From positions 1 to 8,181 of the forward strand of contig WJJR01000417.1 of the NCBI GenBank assembly GCA_014729565.1: 8,181 bases of DNA, in the 5' to 3' direction. Below are positions 1 to 6,425 of this stretch, in pieces (position 1 is the stretch's first letter; every line of letters begins with the position of its first letter). This DNA comes from Candidatus Zixiibacteriota bacterium. Lineage in GTDB: Bacteria; Zixibacteria; MSB-5A5; WJJR01. Made by a program: the position numbers and the translations under genes. Under the pieces are notes generated by a model. That model was not told the DNA's origin and ran no database searches. It saw nothing but the letters and a program-made list of their open reading frames with translations.

Positions 1-35
1 ATGCTTAGGTTGATAGTAAGTGTGAGGGGCTCGAG

Positions 36-1217
36 ATGGTATCACGAACGCAGAATTCGACTCTCGCGTTGAAGCGTGGCTGGCCTCGTTGGACTTGGCT
101 TTCCATTGCAATCCTCAGCATCTGCCTGTCGACAGCATCTGTCTCTGACGCCGCCAACGATCCTGAACCGTCACCGCTGTTTGAAGCGAGTCTCCAGCAA
201 TCGGTCGAGTCAATATCCTCGAACCATCTCATTGACGCACCCCAGCAACCCGCACGCTCTCGATCGCGAACACCGCAGGTCACGGGGGTTGCCGACGCCG
301 ACACGGCACATCAGCATTGTGTCTATGAGCTGGTTTGCATCAACGCAACCGAAGACATCCTCCCGGAGTTACCGTGGCATCTGGGCGAACGGCGGTATGT
401 TGACCCCTGCTCCGATACAACTGTCTGTCCGGACACGATGTACACCAGGGTTGAGTGGTACTGTTTTCAGTGGGTATTCGTCGGCTGCCTGGATACAACA
501 CTCAACCAGATGTGGGGAATTGACAGCCCCTGCCGCTGCGACATGCCGATGACCATGCCGGGATCACCGACGTGCACCGGTACCTCAACGTGTACCGATT
601 CGTATACGTGTCTCGGTTCGATGTCGTGCCCCGGTACCGGCCCGCAAACGATGTGTGTACCATCGGAGACATGTTCGCCGAACATCACTTGTTATGGTAA
701 CACCTGTCCTCCCGCTCCGACCTGTAACGCTTGGCTTCCCACTCTGTGCGTCGGTGCCACCTGTGATGGGAGCGAAACCTGCCAGCACACCTGCCTGAGC
801 AGCCCTACGTGTGCGCAGTCCGAGAGCTGTCCGGGATTCGCAACCTGTGAAGGTACTGCGACGTGTGGGAGTTCACCGACGTGTCCGGATGCGCCGACAT
901 GCACAGATATCTGCTTGTCGTGCGATTGCTCGCATCAGGGCGACGTCGACGGGAGCGGCTTCGTGGGATATCAGGACGTGGTCGTCTTCATCGACTATCT
1001 CTTCCATAACGGAGACCCGCTGGTGGCCGATTCGCTGTGCCTGTCAGAAGACCGCGGCGATGTGGATTGCAGTGGGTCGTCGACAGTGGCGGATGTTGTC
1101 CTCTTGATTGAGTGGTTCTTTCAGACGGGTGTCAGCGCCTGCGACCCGTGCGAGTCAGGATTATCAACCCCTTCTCCCACAAGTGATTCGCTGGCCGTAA
1201 GCGACGGCTCGCCGTAG
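36..1217 (+). CDS. Secreted cysteine-rich hexad-repeat protein with C-terminal dockerin-like calcium-binding repeats
   Basis: 393 residues; I recognise the architecture but not a named family. Residues about 16-40 form a signal peptide: basic KRGWPRW, hydrophobic LSIAILSICLS, likely cut near A39/A40, so export is inferred. Residues 95-168 hold eight cysteines in no domain I know. Residues 178-290 are about 19 short modules of form x-[TS]-C-x-x-x. Cysteines 180 to 289 are mostly exactly six apart, and 17 of the 19 are preceded by Thr or Ser. Residues 302-323 (GDVDGSGFVGYQD then VVVFIDYLF) and 341-362 (GDVDCSGSSTVAD then VVLLIEWFF) are dockerin/EF-hand-like: acidic or polar ligands at D303, D305, S307, D314 and D342, D344, S346, D353, each followed by a hydrophobic helix. 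The tail is Ser/Pro rich, with no sorting domain recognised. The ATG at 36 follows GAGGGG (24-29) at six bases. With 34 cysteines after the signal peptide it is probably oxidised outside the cytoplasm. Role unknown: adhesion, envelope structure or ligand binding are guesses. Confidence 0.85.
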   Translation: MVSRTQNSTLALKRGWPRWTWLSIAILSICLSTASVSDAANDPEPSPLFEASLQQSVESISSNHLIDAPQQPARSRSRTPQVTGVADADTAHQHCVYELVCINATEDILPELPWHLGERRYVDPCSDTTVCPDTMYTRVEWYCFQWVFVGCLDTTLNQMWGIDSPCRCDMPMTMPGSPTCTGTSTCTDSYTCLGSMSCPGTGPQTMCVPSETCSPNITCYGNTCPPAPTCNAWLPTLCVGATCDGSETCQHTCLSSPTCAQSESCPGFATCEGTATCGSSPTCPDAPTCTDICLSCDCSHQGDVDGSGFVGYQDVVVFIDYLFHNGDPLVADSLCLSEDRGDVDCSGSSTVADVVLLIEWFFQTGVSACDPCESGLSTPSPTSDSLAVSDGSP

Positions 1218-1231
1218 TTCCTCCCAGGAAC
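1217..1231 (+). other. Short 3'-end hairpin after the first gene
   Basis: GTTCCT (1217-1222) pairs with AGGAAC (1226-1231) around a CCC loop and overlaps the last base of the TAG stop. A perfect six-bp stem sits exactly at the gene end, which could stabilise or end the transcript. No T-run follows, so it is not a canonical intrinsic terminator. Chance occurrence is possible. Confidence 0.3.
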
Positions 1232-1414
1232 GCATGAGATCCCTCAACCGTCATTAGGTCCGAATCCATCCTGCTGGACGGTATCACCGGACTCTCCATG
1301 GCCCCGATGCCGGATGCTCGGCGGTGCCCCTCAAATCGGGAGCGAATATGTCAATCAGTGGGGCGGCTTCGGGGGTATATTGCAGGAGAATGCCACATGG
1401 CGCCGAAACTGCCT

Positions 1415-1418
1415 GGAG
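1415..1418 (+). promoter_or_regulatory. Ribosome binding site deciding the nadA start
   Basis: GGAG lies seven bases before the ATG at 1426, a good spacing. The competing in-frame ATG at 1390 has its AGGAG (1384-1388) only one base upstream, too close for efficient initiation. The further upstream ATG at 1324 would add residues with no resemblance to NadA. This favours 1426. Confidence 0.6.
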
Positions 1419-1425
1419 AACTCCA

Positions 1426-2529
1426 ATGACGAATGATGCGGCCACATTAGAAGAGACAACCGTCACCAGCTGTGCCCGTCCGGCCACCCCGGAGGACGTC
1501 GCCCTGAAGGGGCGCATCCAGGAGTTGAAGGACCAATGGGGCAACAAGCTGGTGATTCTGGCGCATCATTATCAGCGCAAAGAAGTAGTGCCGTTCGGCG
1601 ACTTTGTCGGGGATTCCTACTACCTCTCCAAGATGGCTGCCCAACAGGACGACGCCGAGCATATCGTCTTCTGCGGTGTCCATTTCATGGCCGAATCGGC
1701 GCGGATCCTCTGCCGTCCTGATCAGCGCGTGTATCTGCCCAATCTGCGCGCCGGCTGCCCGATGGCGGATATGGTCAATGATGACCAAGTCGACGATGCC
1801 TGGGATTGGCTGGCGGAGTTTATGGATATGTCGAAGATCATCCCGGTCTCGTATATGAACTCGGCGGCGTCGCTGAAGGCGTTTTGCGGCGCCAACGGCG
1901 GGGTGATTTGCACATCATCGAATGCCGAAAAGGCGTTCAAATGGGCGTTTGAGCGTGGCGAAAAGCTGTTCTTCTTCCCCGATGAACACCTCGGCACCAA
2001 CACGGCCAATCAGTTGGGCATTCCCCGCGATGAGCGTGTGATTTTCGATCCGCTCAATCCGCCCGAGGATCCGGAGCCGTTTAAGAAGGCAAAAGTCCTT
2101 CTCTGGAAGGGTTACTGCCACGTGCACACCAATTTCACCGCGGCGCATGTCGATCAGGTGCGTGAGCAGTACCCCGGCGTGAAGGTGGTTGTGCATCCGG
2201 AATGCAAAGAAGAGGTGGTCGACAAGGCCGATGCGGTCGGATCGACCGCGTTCATCACCCAGTATGTCGATGAGCAGCCGCCGGGATCGATTATTGCGAT
2301 CGGGACCGAGATCAACTTGACCGCACGGATGGCCGACGAATACCCCGACAAGACAATCTTCGAACTCTCCGGGCAGAATTGCCCGTTGTGTGTCAACATG
2401 TTCCGCACCACGCTCGGCGATCTGGCCGAGTGCCTCGAAGATCTCGGCAAGAAAAACGAGATCTTCGTCCCCGACAATATCGCGCGTGATGCCCGAAAGG
2501 CGTTGGAGCGGATGTTGGAGTTGGGGTAG
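1426..2529 (+). CDS. nadA: Quinolinate synthase NadA
   Basis: Cytoplasmic [4Fe-4S] enzyme that condenses iminoaspartate (made by NadB or an aspartate dehydrogenase) with dihydroxyacetone phosphate to give quinolinate, the precursor of NAD. Using the ATG at 1426 the product is 367 residues, close to the long (Bacillus-type, about 368) form. Family motifs seen: ILAHHYQ (44-50, substrate-binding H47/H48/Y49), GDFVGDSYYLS (58-68), FCGVHFMAESARIL (82-95), YLPNLRAGCPMADM (103-116), FFPDEHLGTNTA (183-194), WKGYCHVH (227-234), VVHPEC (255-260), IGTEINL (292-298) and SGQNCPLC (315-322). By comparison with the known ligand spacing, C111, C231 and one of C319/C322 should hold the cluster. The sequence is intact. 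nadB and nadC are not adjacent in this window, so it is not in a visible nad operon. It points toward the origin, head-on to the fork if replication starts near dnaA. No clear promoter or NadR/NiaR operator was recognised in the 208-base gap upstream. Confidence 0.97.
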   Translation: MTNDAATLEETTVTSCARPATPEDVALKGRIQELKDQWGNKLVILAHHYQRKEVVPFGDFVGDSYYLSKMAAQQDDAEHIVFCGVHFMAESARILCRPDQRVYLPNLRAGCPMADMVNDDQVDDAWDWLAEFMDMSKIIPVSYMNSAASLKAFCGANGGVICTSSNAEKAFKWAFERGEKLFFFPDEHLGTNTANQLGIPRDERVIFDPLNPPEDPEPFKKAKVLLWKGYCHVHTNFTAAHVDQVREQYPGVKVVVHPECKEEVVDKADAVGSTAFITQYVDEQPPGSIIAIGTEINLTARMADEYPDKTIFELSGQNCPLCVNMFRTTLGDLAECLEDLGKKNEIFVPDNIARDARKALERMLELG

Positions 2530-2795
2530 TTCTCGTTCAGTTATAGCCTATTCCAATATTGTGTCGCCCCGATGGTGTACCGCAGGGCGCACGCGCTGTC
2601 GTCCATTGTCCGCATACAAGCATCCCGAAGACATACTCTTGGCGAGTACCCTGGCGTATCCGACCGCGCATCCGCCGACCCCCGTCAGGCATCAGCTCCG
2701 GACGGTGGGTGCGCGGACGGTTCCGTTGGACTGGATGGGAGTGGATTGAGTGCCCGAAGAACCGTCAGCGATACGTAACGTGAAGCGCACCCGAC
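2530..2795. other. Convergent intergenic spacer between nadA and the membrane-protein gene
   Basis: 266 bases without a convincing gene. Open frames across it read as arginine- and proline-rich translations without family motifs. A CGGACGGT octamer is repeated at 2699-2706 and 2714-2721. No stem followed by a T-run was found for nadA on the plus strand or for the minus-strand gene, so termination here is unexplained or factor-dependent. Confidence 0.5.
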
Positions 2796-2879
2796 CTACC
2801 AGTTGATCCACACGCGATAACACACGCCGAGCTGGGGTTCGGCTGCGTTCACCCTGAAGGGTTCGATGGTCCCGGAGGG
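2796..2879 (-). pseudogene. Possible remnant: C-terminal strand of an outer-membrane beta-barrel protein
   Basis: Reading the minus strand on from the TGA stop of the BrkB-family gene, in the same frame, 27 sense codons follow before TAG (2796-2798). The last residues are PQLGVCYRVWINW. The final W with alternating hydrophobic residues (I at -3, V at -5, Y at -7, V at -9, L at -11) matches the C-terminal signature strand recognised by the BAM outer-membrane assembly machinery. No start codon, signal peptide or rest of a barrel is present, so it would be a gene scrap left by deletion or recombination, not a working gene. A chance open stretch of 27 codons is possible; the terminal pattern is the only support. 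Confidence 0.35.
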
Positions 2880-4163
2880 TCAGGTGTCCTTGTCTGGGTC
2901 GTCATCGTCGGTATCGGCAGGGGGCAATTCTGGCTCTGCTTCGGTGGTTTTAGGCAGTTCCCGAAGCTGACGGTATATACCTAAGACATCGTTGGGCGAC
3001 ATAGACTTCATACTTGGCGCAGAGGCGTAGCAGAAGCCGGCGGCCGTGCGACGTTGCGTGAGCAGCCCGCTGGCAGTCATCCGTCGCGCGACAAACTCGA
3101 CCAGCGGCCATGGAATCTGAAGCTGCGTCGATAGTTCCGGGGTGCCGCATTCCGGCTTCCTGGACGTGTTAATCGCCGTGTGCAGTTTCGTCACCACATC
3201 TTCTTCAAGTGCGACAGACCGTGACAGGAGACCCGGCCATTTTGGCAGGAATGCCTTGCGATACTGCCAGGCGAAGACAACTTCGGCGCCGAGGTAGAAG
3301 ATGATCCACGAGAGATACACCCAGAGGATCAGCAACGGGATTTGCGCGAGATATCCCCAGATCTCGCGGTAGGTCGAAACCCCGAACTGAAAACTGATGT
3401 AGGCCTGTTGGGCAAGTTGCCAGATCACACCGGCGGTGATACCACCGACCGCGGCCGATTGGAAGCGGACCGGCGCGGAGGTGATTACATAATAGAACAA
3501 TGTCAAGCCGAGCCAGGTGATCAGATACGGCACCAGCCGAAACAACACCGGCACATTGAGCAGCAACTGGTACAGCCATTCACTGAATGATCCCCATCGG
3601 CTCAACAACGTGATCCATTGTGTGGTGCTGCCTTCGGCAATGGTACTCAGGGCCAGAATCACGGCGAGGACAGCGGGACCGAGGACAATCGCCAAGGGAT
3701 AGAACACGAGTCGTTTCCACCAGTCGCGGAAACCGGGCGCATGCCAGATGCTGGAGAGATACTCTTCCAATTCGATGATGGCGAACATGCTGGCGATGAG
3801 AACCGCACCCAGTCCAATGACACCGACCGTATACAGATCGAGACGTTGCATGGCCGCGACGAGATTGGCGGCCAGGTCGGGCGCGGTCGGCGACAGACGT
3901 ATGGTAATCCACTCAACCAGATTCTCACGCCATCCGAGTTGGCCCGCCAGTGCAAGCGCCAAGGCACCGAGTGGCACCAAGTGAAAGAGTGACAGATACG
4001 TCATGTACCCGGCGCGCACCCACATGCGGTCAGTGAACGAACCCTCAACAATATTAACGAGTGACCGCACGAGACGGATGGCGGCACTCGGACGGGGACC
4101 GGCATCCCACCACAATCGTCGATCAATCGTCGACGCCTGTGTGTTCAGTTCACGGGTGGGCAT
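2880..4163 (-). CDS. YihY/BrkB (UPF0761)-family inner-membrane protein
   Basis: 427 residues. The family is a polytopic inner-membrane group of poorly defined function, sometimes annotated as ribonuclease BN in error or as a virulence factor. Seen here: WVRAGYMTYLSLFHLVPL (48-65) corresponding to the family's RAxALAYxxLxSLxPL opening; hydrophobic segments near 52-74, 113-131, 153-173, 207-228, 236-252 and 273-298; and the family hallmark YLAQIPLLILWVYLSW followed by GAEVVFAW (271-299). Residues about 310-400 form a soluble extension containing a winged-helix-like stretch (LEEDVVTKLHTA to GLLTQRRTAAGFCYA). The tail ends in a strongly acidic run (DTDDDDPDKD). The ATG is preceded by AAAGGGCG at a good distance, supporting the start. 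It is divergent from dnaA across 828 bases, convergent with nadA, and transcribed away from the presumed origin. The substrate is unknown; BrkB of Bordetella has been linked to serum resistance, which cannot be transferred here. Confidence 0.9.
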   Translation of the reverse strand: MPTRELNTQASTIDRRLWWDAGPRPSAAIRLVRSLVNIVEGSFTDRMWVRAGYMTYLSLFHLVPLGALALALAGQLGWRENLVEWITIRLSPTAPDLAANLVAAMQRLDLYTVGVIGLGAVLIASMFAIIELEEYLSSIWHAPGFRDWWKRLVFYPLAIVLGPAVLAVILALSTIAEGSTTQWITLLSRWGSFSEWLYQLLLNVPVLFRLVPYLITWLGLTLFYYVITSAPVRFQSAAVGGITAGVIWQLAQQAYISFQFGVSTYREIWGYLAQIPLLILWVYLSWIIFYLGAEVVFAWQYRKAFLPKWPGLLSRSVALEEDVVTKLHTAINTSRKPECGTPELSTQLQIPWPLVEFVARRMTASGLLTQRRTAAGFCYASAPSMKSMSPNDVLGIYRQLRELPKTTEAEPELPPADTDDDDPDKDT

Positions 4164-4241
4164 TCAATCGCCCTTTCTAGTGGTCGCGTGTTGTGGAGGC
4201 TTACTCATATGTTTCCAGTCCCGCCCCATGCGTACACGCGC
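4164..4241. other. Leader of the BrkB-family gene (minus strand)
   Basis: Contains the minus-strand ribosome binding site (AAAGGG, about 4171-4176 on the plus coordinates). I see no convincing -35/-10 pair for the minus-strand transcript. Confidence 0.4.
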
Positions 4242-4298
4242 GGGCAGACACACGGGTCTGCCCCTACAATTTGTAGGGGCGCACCTGTGTGTGCGCCC
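4242..4298. repeat. Head-to-head pair of REP-like palindromic elements
   Basis: Two 27-base units face each other. Unit A: GGGCAGAC (4242-4249), six-base loop, GTCTGCCC (4256-4263), then the tail CCCCTACA (4261-4268). Unit B is the mirror image: TGTAGGGG (4272-4279), with stem GGGCGCAC (4277-4284), six-base loop, GTGCGCCC (4291-4298). The two tails pair as a 10-bp inverted repeat around one base (4260-4269 with 4271-4280). Both hairpins are perfect eight-bp stems but their inner bases differ, so structure is kept while sequence varies. A third unit lies after dnaN. This resembles REP/BIME elements spread by REP-associated tyrosine transposases, although no such gene is in the window. Confidence 0.75.
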
Positions 4299-4669
4299 TC
4301 GCGCGCAACCTATGGGAGAGCCTCGAATGAATCACGTACGTTGTCCGAACTCACCACGTCCAATTTGGCTTACGCCAGGATCAGTTTTCAACATAAGCTC
4401 CCATTGATCAAACGATTATTGACAGGTGAGTCATGATTGACTCGATCCGTTTCGTTCAAAAACACCATATCGGTAATGAGTTGATTTATGGCCACTTACA
4501 GCAAGTCCTTAGAATTGAAACCGTAATTTCTTAAGCAACAATCTGCCAACACCTTAATCGCTGCCTGATGCTGTCCTGCCGAAGACGGCTTTACAGAGGC
4601 TTCACAGAACCGGGCTTCAAGCAGATTGTTAAGTTCACAACCCGTTACCCACGAAAGGGAACGGTTGAT
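4299..4669. other. Upstream part of the dnaA intergenic region
   Basis: 371 bases without a supportable gene. Base composition becomes distinctly richer in A/T than the flanking genes from about 4380 onward. A perfect TTGACA occurs at 4419-4424, but no acceptable -10 hexamer lies 16-18 bases beyond it. TTACCCACG (4645-4653) is a 7-of-9 match to the DnaA box consensus. No rpmH or rnpA reading frame was seen. Confidence 0.5.
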
Positions 4670-4758
4670 CTGAATCTGTTTTGGGGGAAAACCCTTGACT
4701 CTCCGCTCCCTTTTCGGCCACCCTCTTGTCAGTTGAAGTTGTTGAAACTGAATCTGTT
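4670..4758. repeat. 11-bp direct repeat CTGAATCTGTT
   Basis: CTGAATCTGTT occurs exactly at 4670-4680 and 4748-4758, 78 bases apart. Both copies are preceded by GTTGAT or GTTGAA, so the similarity extends to about 17 bases with one indel. It lies in the spacer upstream of dnaA and may be part of the origin or a regulatory site. Confidence 0.6.
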
Positions 4759-4794
4759 ATGGCAAAAGTGGAAATTGTTGAAATAGTGAGTTAA
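4732..4794. repeat. 9-bp-phased GTTGAA-type repeat zone upstream of dnaA
   Basis: GTTGAAGTT (4732-4740) and GTTGAAACT (4741-4749) are contiguous. GTGGAAATT (4768-4776) and GTTGAAATA (4777-4785) are again contiguous and in the same nine-base phase, followed by GTGAGTTAA (4786-4794). The consensus is about GTTGAAAxT. The segment is not protein-coding by any evidence I see. Iteron-like binding sites or a flexible strand-opening segment are possible roles. Confidence 0.5.
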
Positions 4795-4830
4795 AGTCTT
4801 GTCGTAGTGGAGCATTGAATCGCCGTCGGC

Positions 4831-4863
4831 AGTGGAAATCCATGTGGATATCGGTGTGGATAG
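4831..4863 (-). promoter_or_regulatory. Tandem DnaA-box array upstream of dnaA
   Basis: Three nonamers start every 12 bases: AGTGGAAAT (4831), TGTGGATAT (4843) and TGTGGATAG (4855). The last two match the reverse complement of the consensus box TTATCCACA (TGTGGATAA) at 8 of 9 positions; the first is degenerate at 6 of 9. The even spacing puts the sites on nearly the same face of the helix, as expected for cooperative DnaA loading. Being 129 bases ahead of the dnaA start, they could autoregulate dnaA and form the upstream half of a bipartite origin. Confidence 0.75.
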
Positions 4864-4970
4864 TCACTGGTAACGTGATCGTACTTGCTCCGGTTTCGAA
4901 AACCCACTGGCGTAGTCAACTCAATTGAGCCGCAACAAGAGGGGGCAGCTTCACACCTCACCATTGCGGC

Positions 4971-4978
4971 GGGGAGGG
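4971..4978 (+). promoter_or_regulatory. Purine-rich ribosome binding site of dnaA, unusually distant
   Basis: GGGGAGGG is the only good Shine-Dalgarno candidate before the ATG at 4992, but 13 bases separate them, more than the usual 5-9. The protein alignment still demands this ATG, because domain I begins at once (SIWNPCLEYLQELL). The long spacing may lower translation of dnaA. Confidence 0.5.
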
Positions 4979-4991
4979 TCGTATTGTCGCC

Positions 4992-6425
4992 ATGGAAAAC
5001 CTGAATGAGAGTATTTGGAACCCCTGTCTCGAGTATCTGCAAGAACTCTTGGGCAAAGAAGTCTGCTTTACCTGGTTCAAACCGACACGTTTGATCGCCG
5101 TTGATGGCAATGCGGCCGTGATCGGTGTGCCGAACAACTTCGTCGCCAACTGGATGCGTGAACACTACTCGACAACAATCGACGATGCGTTGAAAGCGAT
5201 CACCGGCCGTGATTGGTCCCACCGTTTTGAGATTCATCAAATAAAACGATCGGATGATCACGCTGCCGGCAACAATGGATCCGGCCATGTTGTTCGCAAG
5301 GCACCGTCGGCTGTCGCTCCGATTCCGGTCGACAAAGCACGTTCAGTCCCACCACCTCGTCCGACCGCTGACCGACGCGCCAGCGCATCGCTGAACTGCC
5401 GCTACACATTTAACAACTTTGTGGTGGGGCAGTCCAACCAACTGGCCCATGCCGCCGCGGTCGCTGCCTCCAAGCAACCGGGAGAAGAACGTCACAACCC
5501 GTTGTTCATTTACGGTACGGTGGGGCTGGGCAAAACGCATTTGGCCCAGGCGATTGGCAATGCGCTGGTTTCGCAACGGACTGATGCCAAGGTGTTGTAT
5601 GTCACCTCCGAAGACTTCACCAACCACTTTATCCGTGCGCTCAGCAATGGAACCACGGCGGAGTTCACCGATCGCTATCGCAGTGTTGATGTGCTGCTGA
5701 TCGATGACATCCAGTTTCTGGCCGGCAAGGAGTCGACTCAGGAGCAGTTCTTCCACACGTTCAATGCGTTGCATCAGCAACGCAAGCAGATCGTACTCAC
5801 CGGCGACCGTGCGCCAAAGGAAATTCGCGGCCTGGAAGAGCGTCTGTTGTCGCGGTTCCAATGGGGGCTGCCGGTCGATATCCATCAGCCCGACTTTGAA
5901 ACCCGGATGGCGATTCTCCGCAAGAAGCTCGAACAGGAGCACACGACACTCAGCGATGAGGTCTTGGGTTACATCGCGCGTGCCGGCAACGGTAACATCC
6001 GTGAACTGGAGGGAGCACTGAACCGTCTGCTGGCGGCCACCGCGTTGGAAGGGAAGGAGATTACACTGGAGACAGCGCAGGAGCTACTCCGCGATTCGTT
6101 GACCCTTCGGTCGCGGCCAATTACGATCCCACGGATTATCGCGGTGGTGTCGGATCTCTACGCCGTACCGAAAGAGGCGATTTTGTCAAAAAGGCGGACA
6201 CAATCGGTGGCTCTGGCACGACACACCTGTATGTACCTGGCCCGCACATTGACCAATCTGTCACTGAAGGCAGTCGGTGCCGAGTTCGGCGGCAAAGATC
6301 ACTCGACGGTCATCCATGCCGTCAACACCATCCGTGATTCGATCGGTCACGACGCTCACTTGCGCTCCTTAGTCGAGCAGGCGCAAGCCATGCTCTGTGG
6401 GAACAGCGTTGATAACGGGCGATAA
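4992..6425 (+). CDS. dnaA: Chromosomal replication initiator protein DnaA
   Basis: Intact, 477 residues. DnaA binds 9-bp boxes at oriC as ATP-DnaA, melts the AT-rich element and recruits the replicative helicase. Domain I is about 1-80 (IWNPCLEYLQELL, then FVANWMREHY). Domain II is a variable linker of about 81-133, rich in Ala/Pro/Arg. Domain III is the AAA+ core from about NCRYTFNNFVVG: Walker A GTVGLGKT (175-182), Walker B VDVLLIDD (232-239), the DIQFLAGK segment (239-246), sensor I near VLTGDR (268-273), the arginine-finger motif LSRFQWG (286-292, R288) and sensor II GNIRELEGALNRL (334-346). Domain IV ends with the DNA-binding signature GGKDHSTVIHA (433-443). Small departures from the common consensus are GT for GG in Walker A and TGDRAPKEI for SSDRPPKEI; both look conservative. 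The gene is followed by dnaN after 295 bases of probable origin DNA and is divergent from the BrkB-family gene. DnaA boxes upstream suggest autoregulation. Confidence 0.99.
   Translation: MENLNESIWNPCLEYLQELLGKEVCFTWFKPTRLIAVDGNAAVIGVPNNFVANWMREHYSTTIDDALKAITGRDWSHRFEIHQIKRSDDHAAGNNGSGHVVRKAPSAVAPIPVDKARSVPPPRPTADRRASASLNCRYTFNNFVVGQSNQLAHAAAVAASKQPGEERHNPLFIYGTVGLGKTHLAQAIGNALVSQRTDAKVLYVTSEDFTNHFIRALSNGTTAEFTDRYRSVDVLLIDDIQFLAGKESTQEQFFHTFNALHQQRKQIVLTGDRAPKEIRGLEERLLSRFQWGLPVDIHQPDFETRMAILRKKLEQEHTTLSDEVLGYIARAGNGNIRELEGALNRLLAATALEGKEITLETAQELLRDSLTLRSRPITIPRIIAVVSDLYAVPKEAILSKRRTQSVALARHTCMYLARTLTNLSLKAVGAEFGGKDHSTVIHAVNTIRDSIGHDAHLRSLVEQAQAMLCGNSVDNGR

Noticed and set aside
567..905. 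The repetitive DNA under the cysteine modules as a tandem or CRISPR-like repeat
   Set aside because: The period is at protein level (six codons) with variable nucleotides and no conserved repeat-spacer structure; it lies inside an intact reading frame.
2559..2783. Overlapping short plus-strand frames between nadA and the BrkB-family gene
   Set aside because: Arg/Trp/Pro-rich translations typical of non-coding GC-rich DNA, with no ribosome binding site.
2804..2812. TGATCCACA, an 8-of-9 DnaA-box match
   Set aside because: A lone site far from the clustered boxes, expected by chance and overlapping the putative outer-membrane-protein scrap.
4003..4407. 134-residue plus-strand open frame
   Set aside because: It is antisense to the start of the BrkB-family gene and then runs through the palindromic pair; the composition does not look coding.
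4419..4447. Perfect TTGACA as a dnaA promoter
   Set aside because: No acceptable -10 sequence at 16-18 bases, and it is more than 500 bases from the dnaA start.
4568..4786. 72-residue open frame upstream of dnaA with a Leu/Lys-rich tail
   Set aside because: The Leu/Lys pattern is a by-product of the 9-bp GTTGAA repeats. There is no good ribosome binding site, no family resemblance, and it overlaps the origin repeats.
5343..5942. 199-residue minus-strand open frame inside dnaA
   Set aside because: A shadow of the high-GC dnaA coding sequence; dnaA is unambiguous here and the antisense product shows no family motifs.
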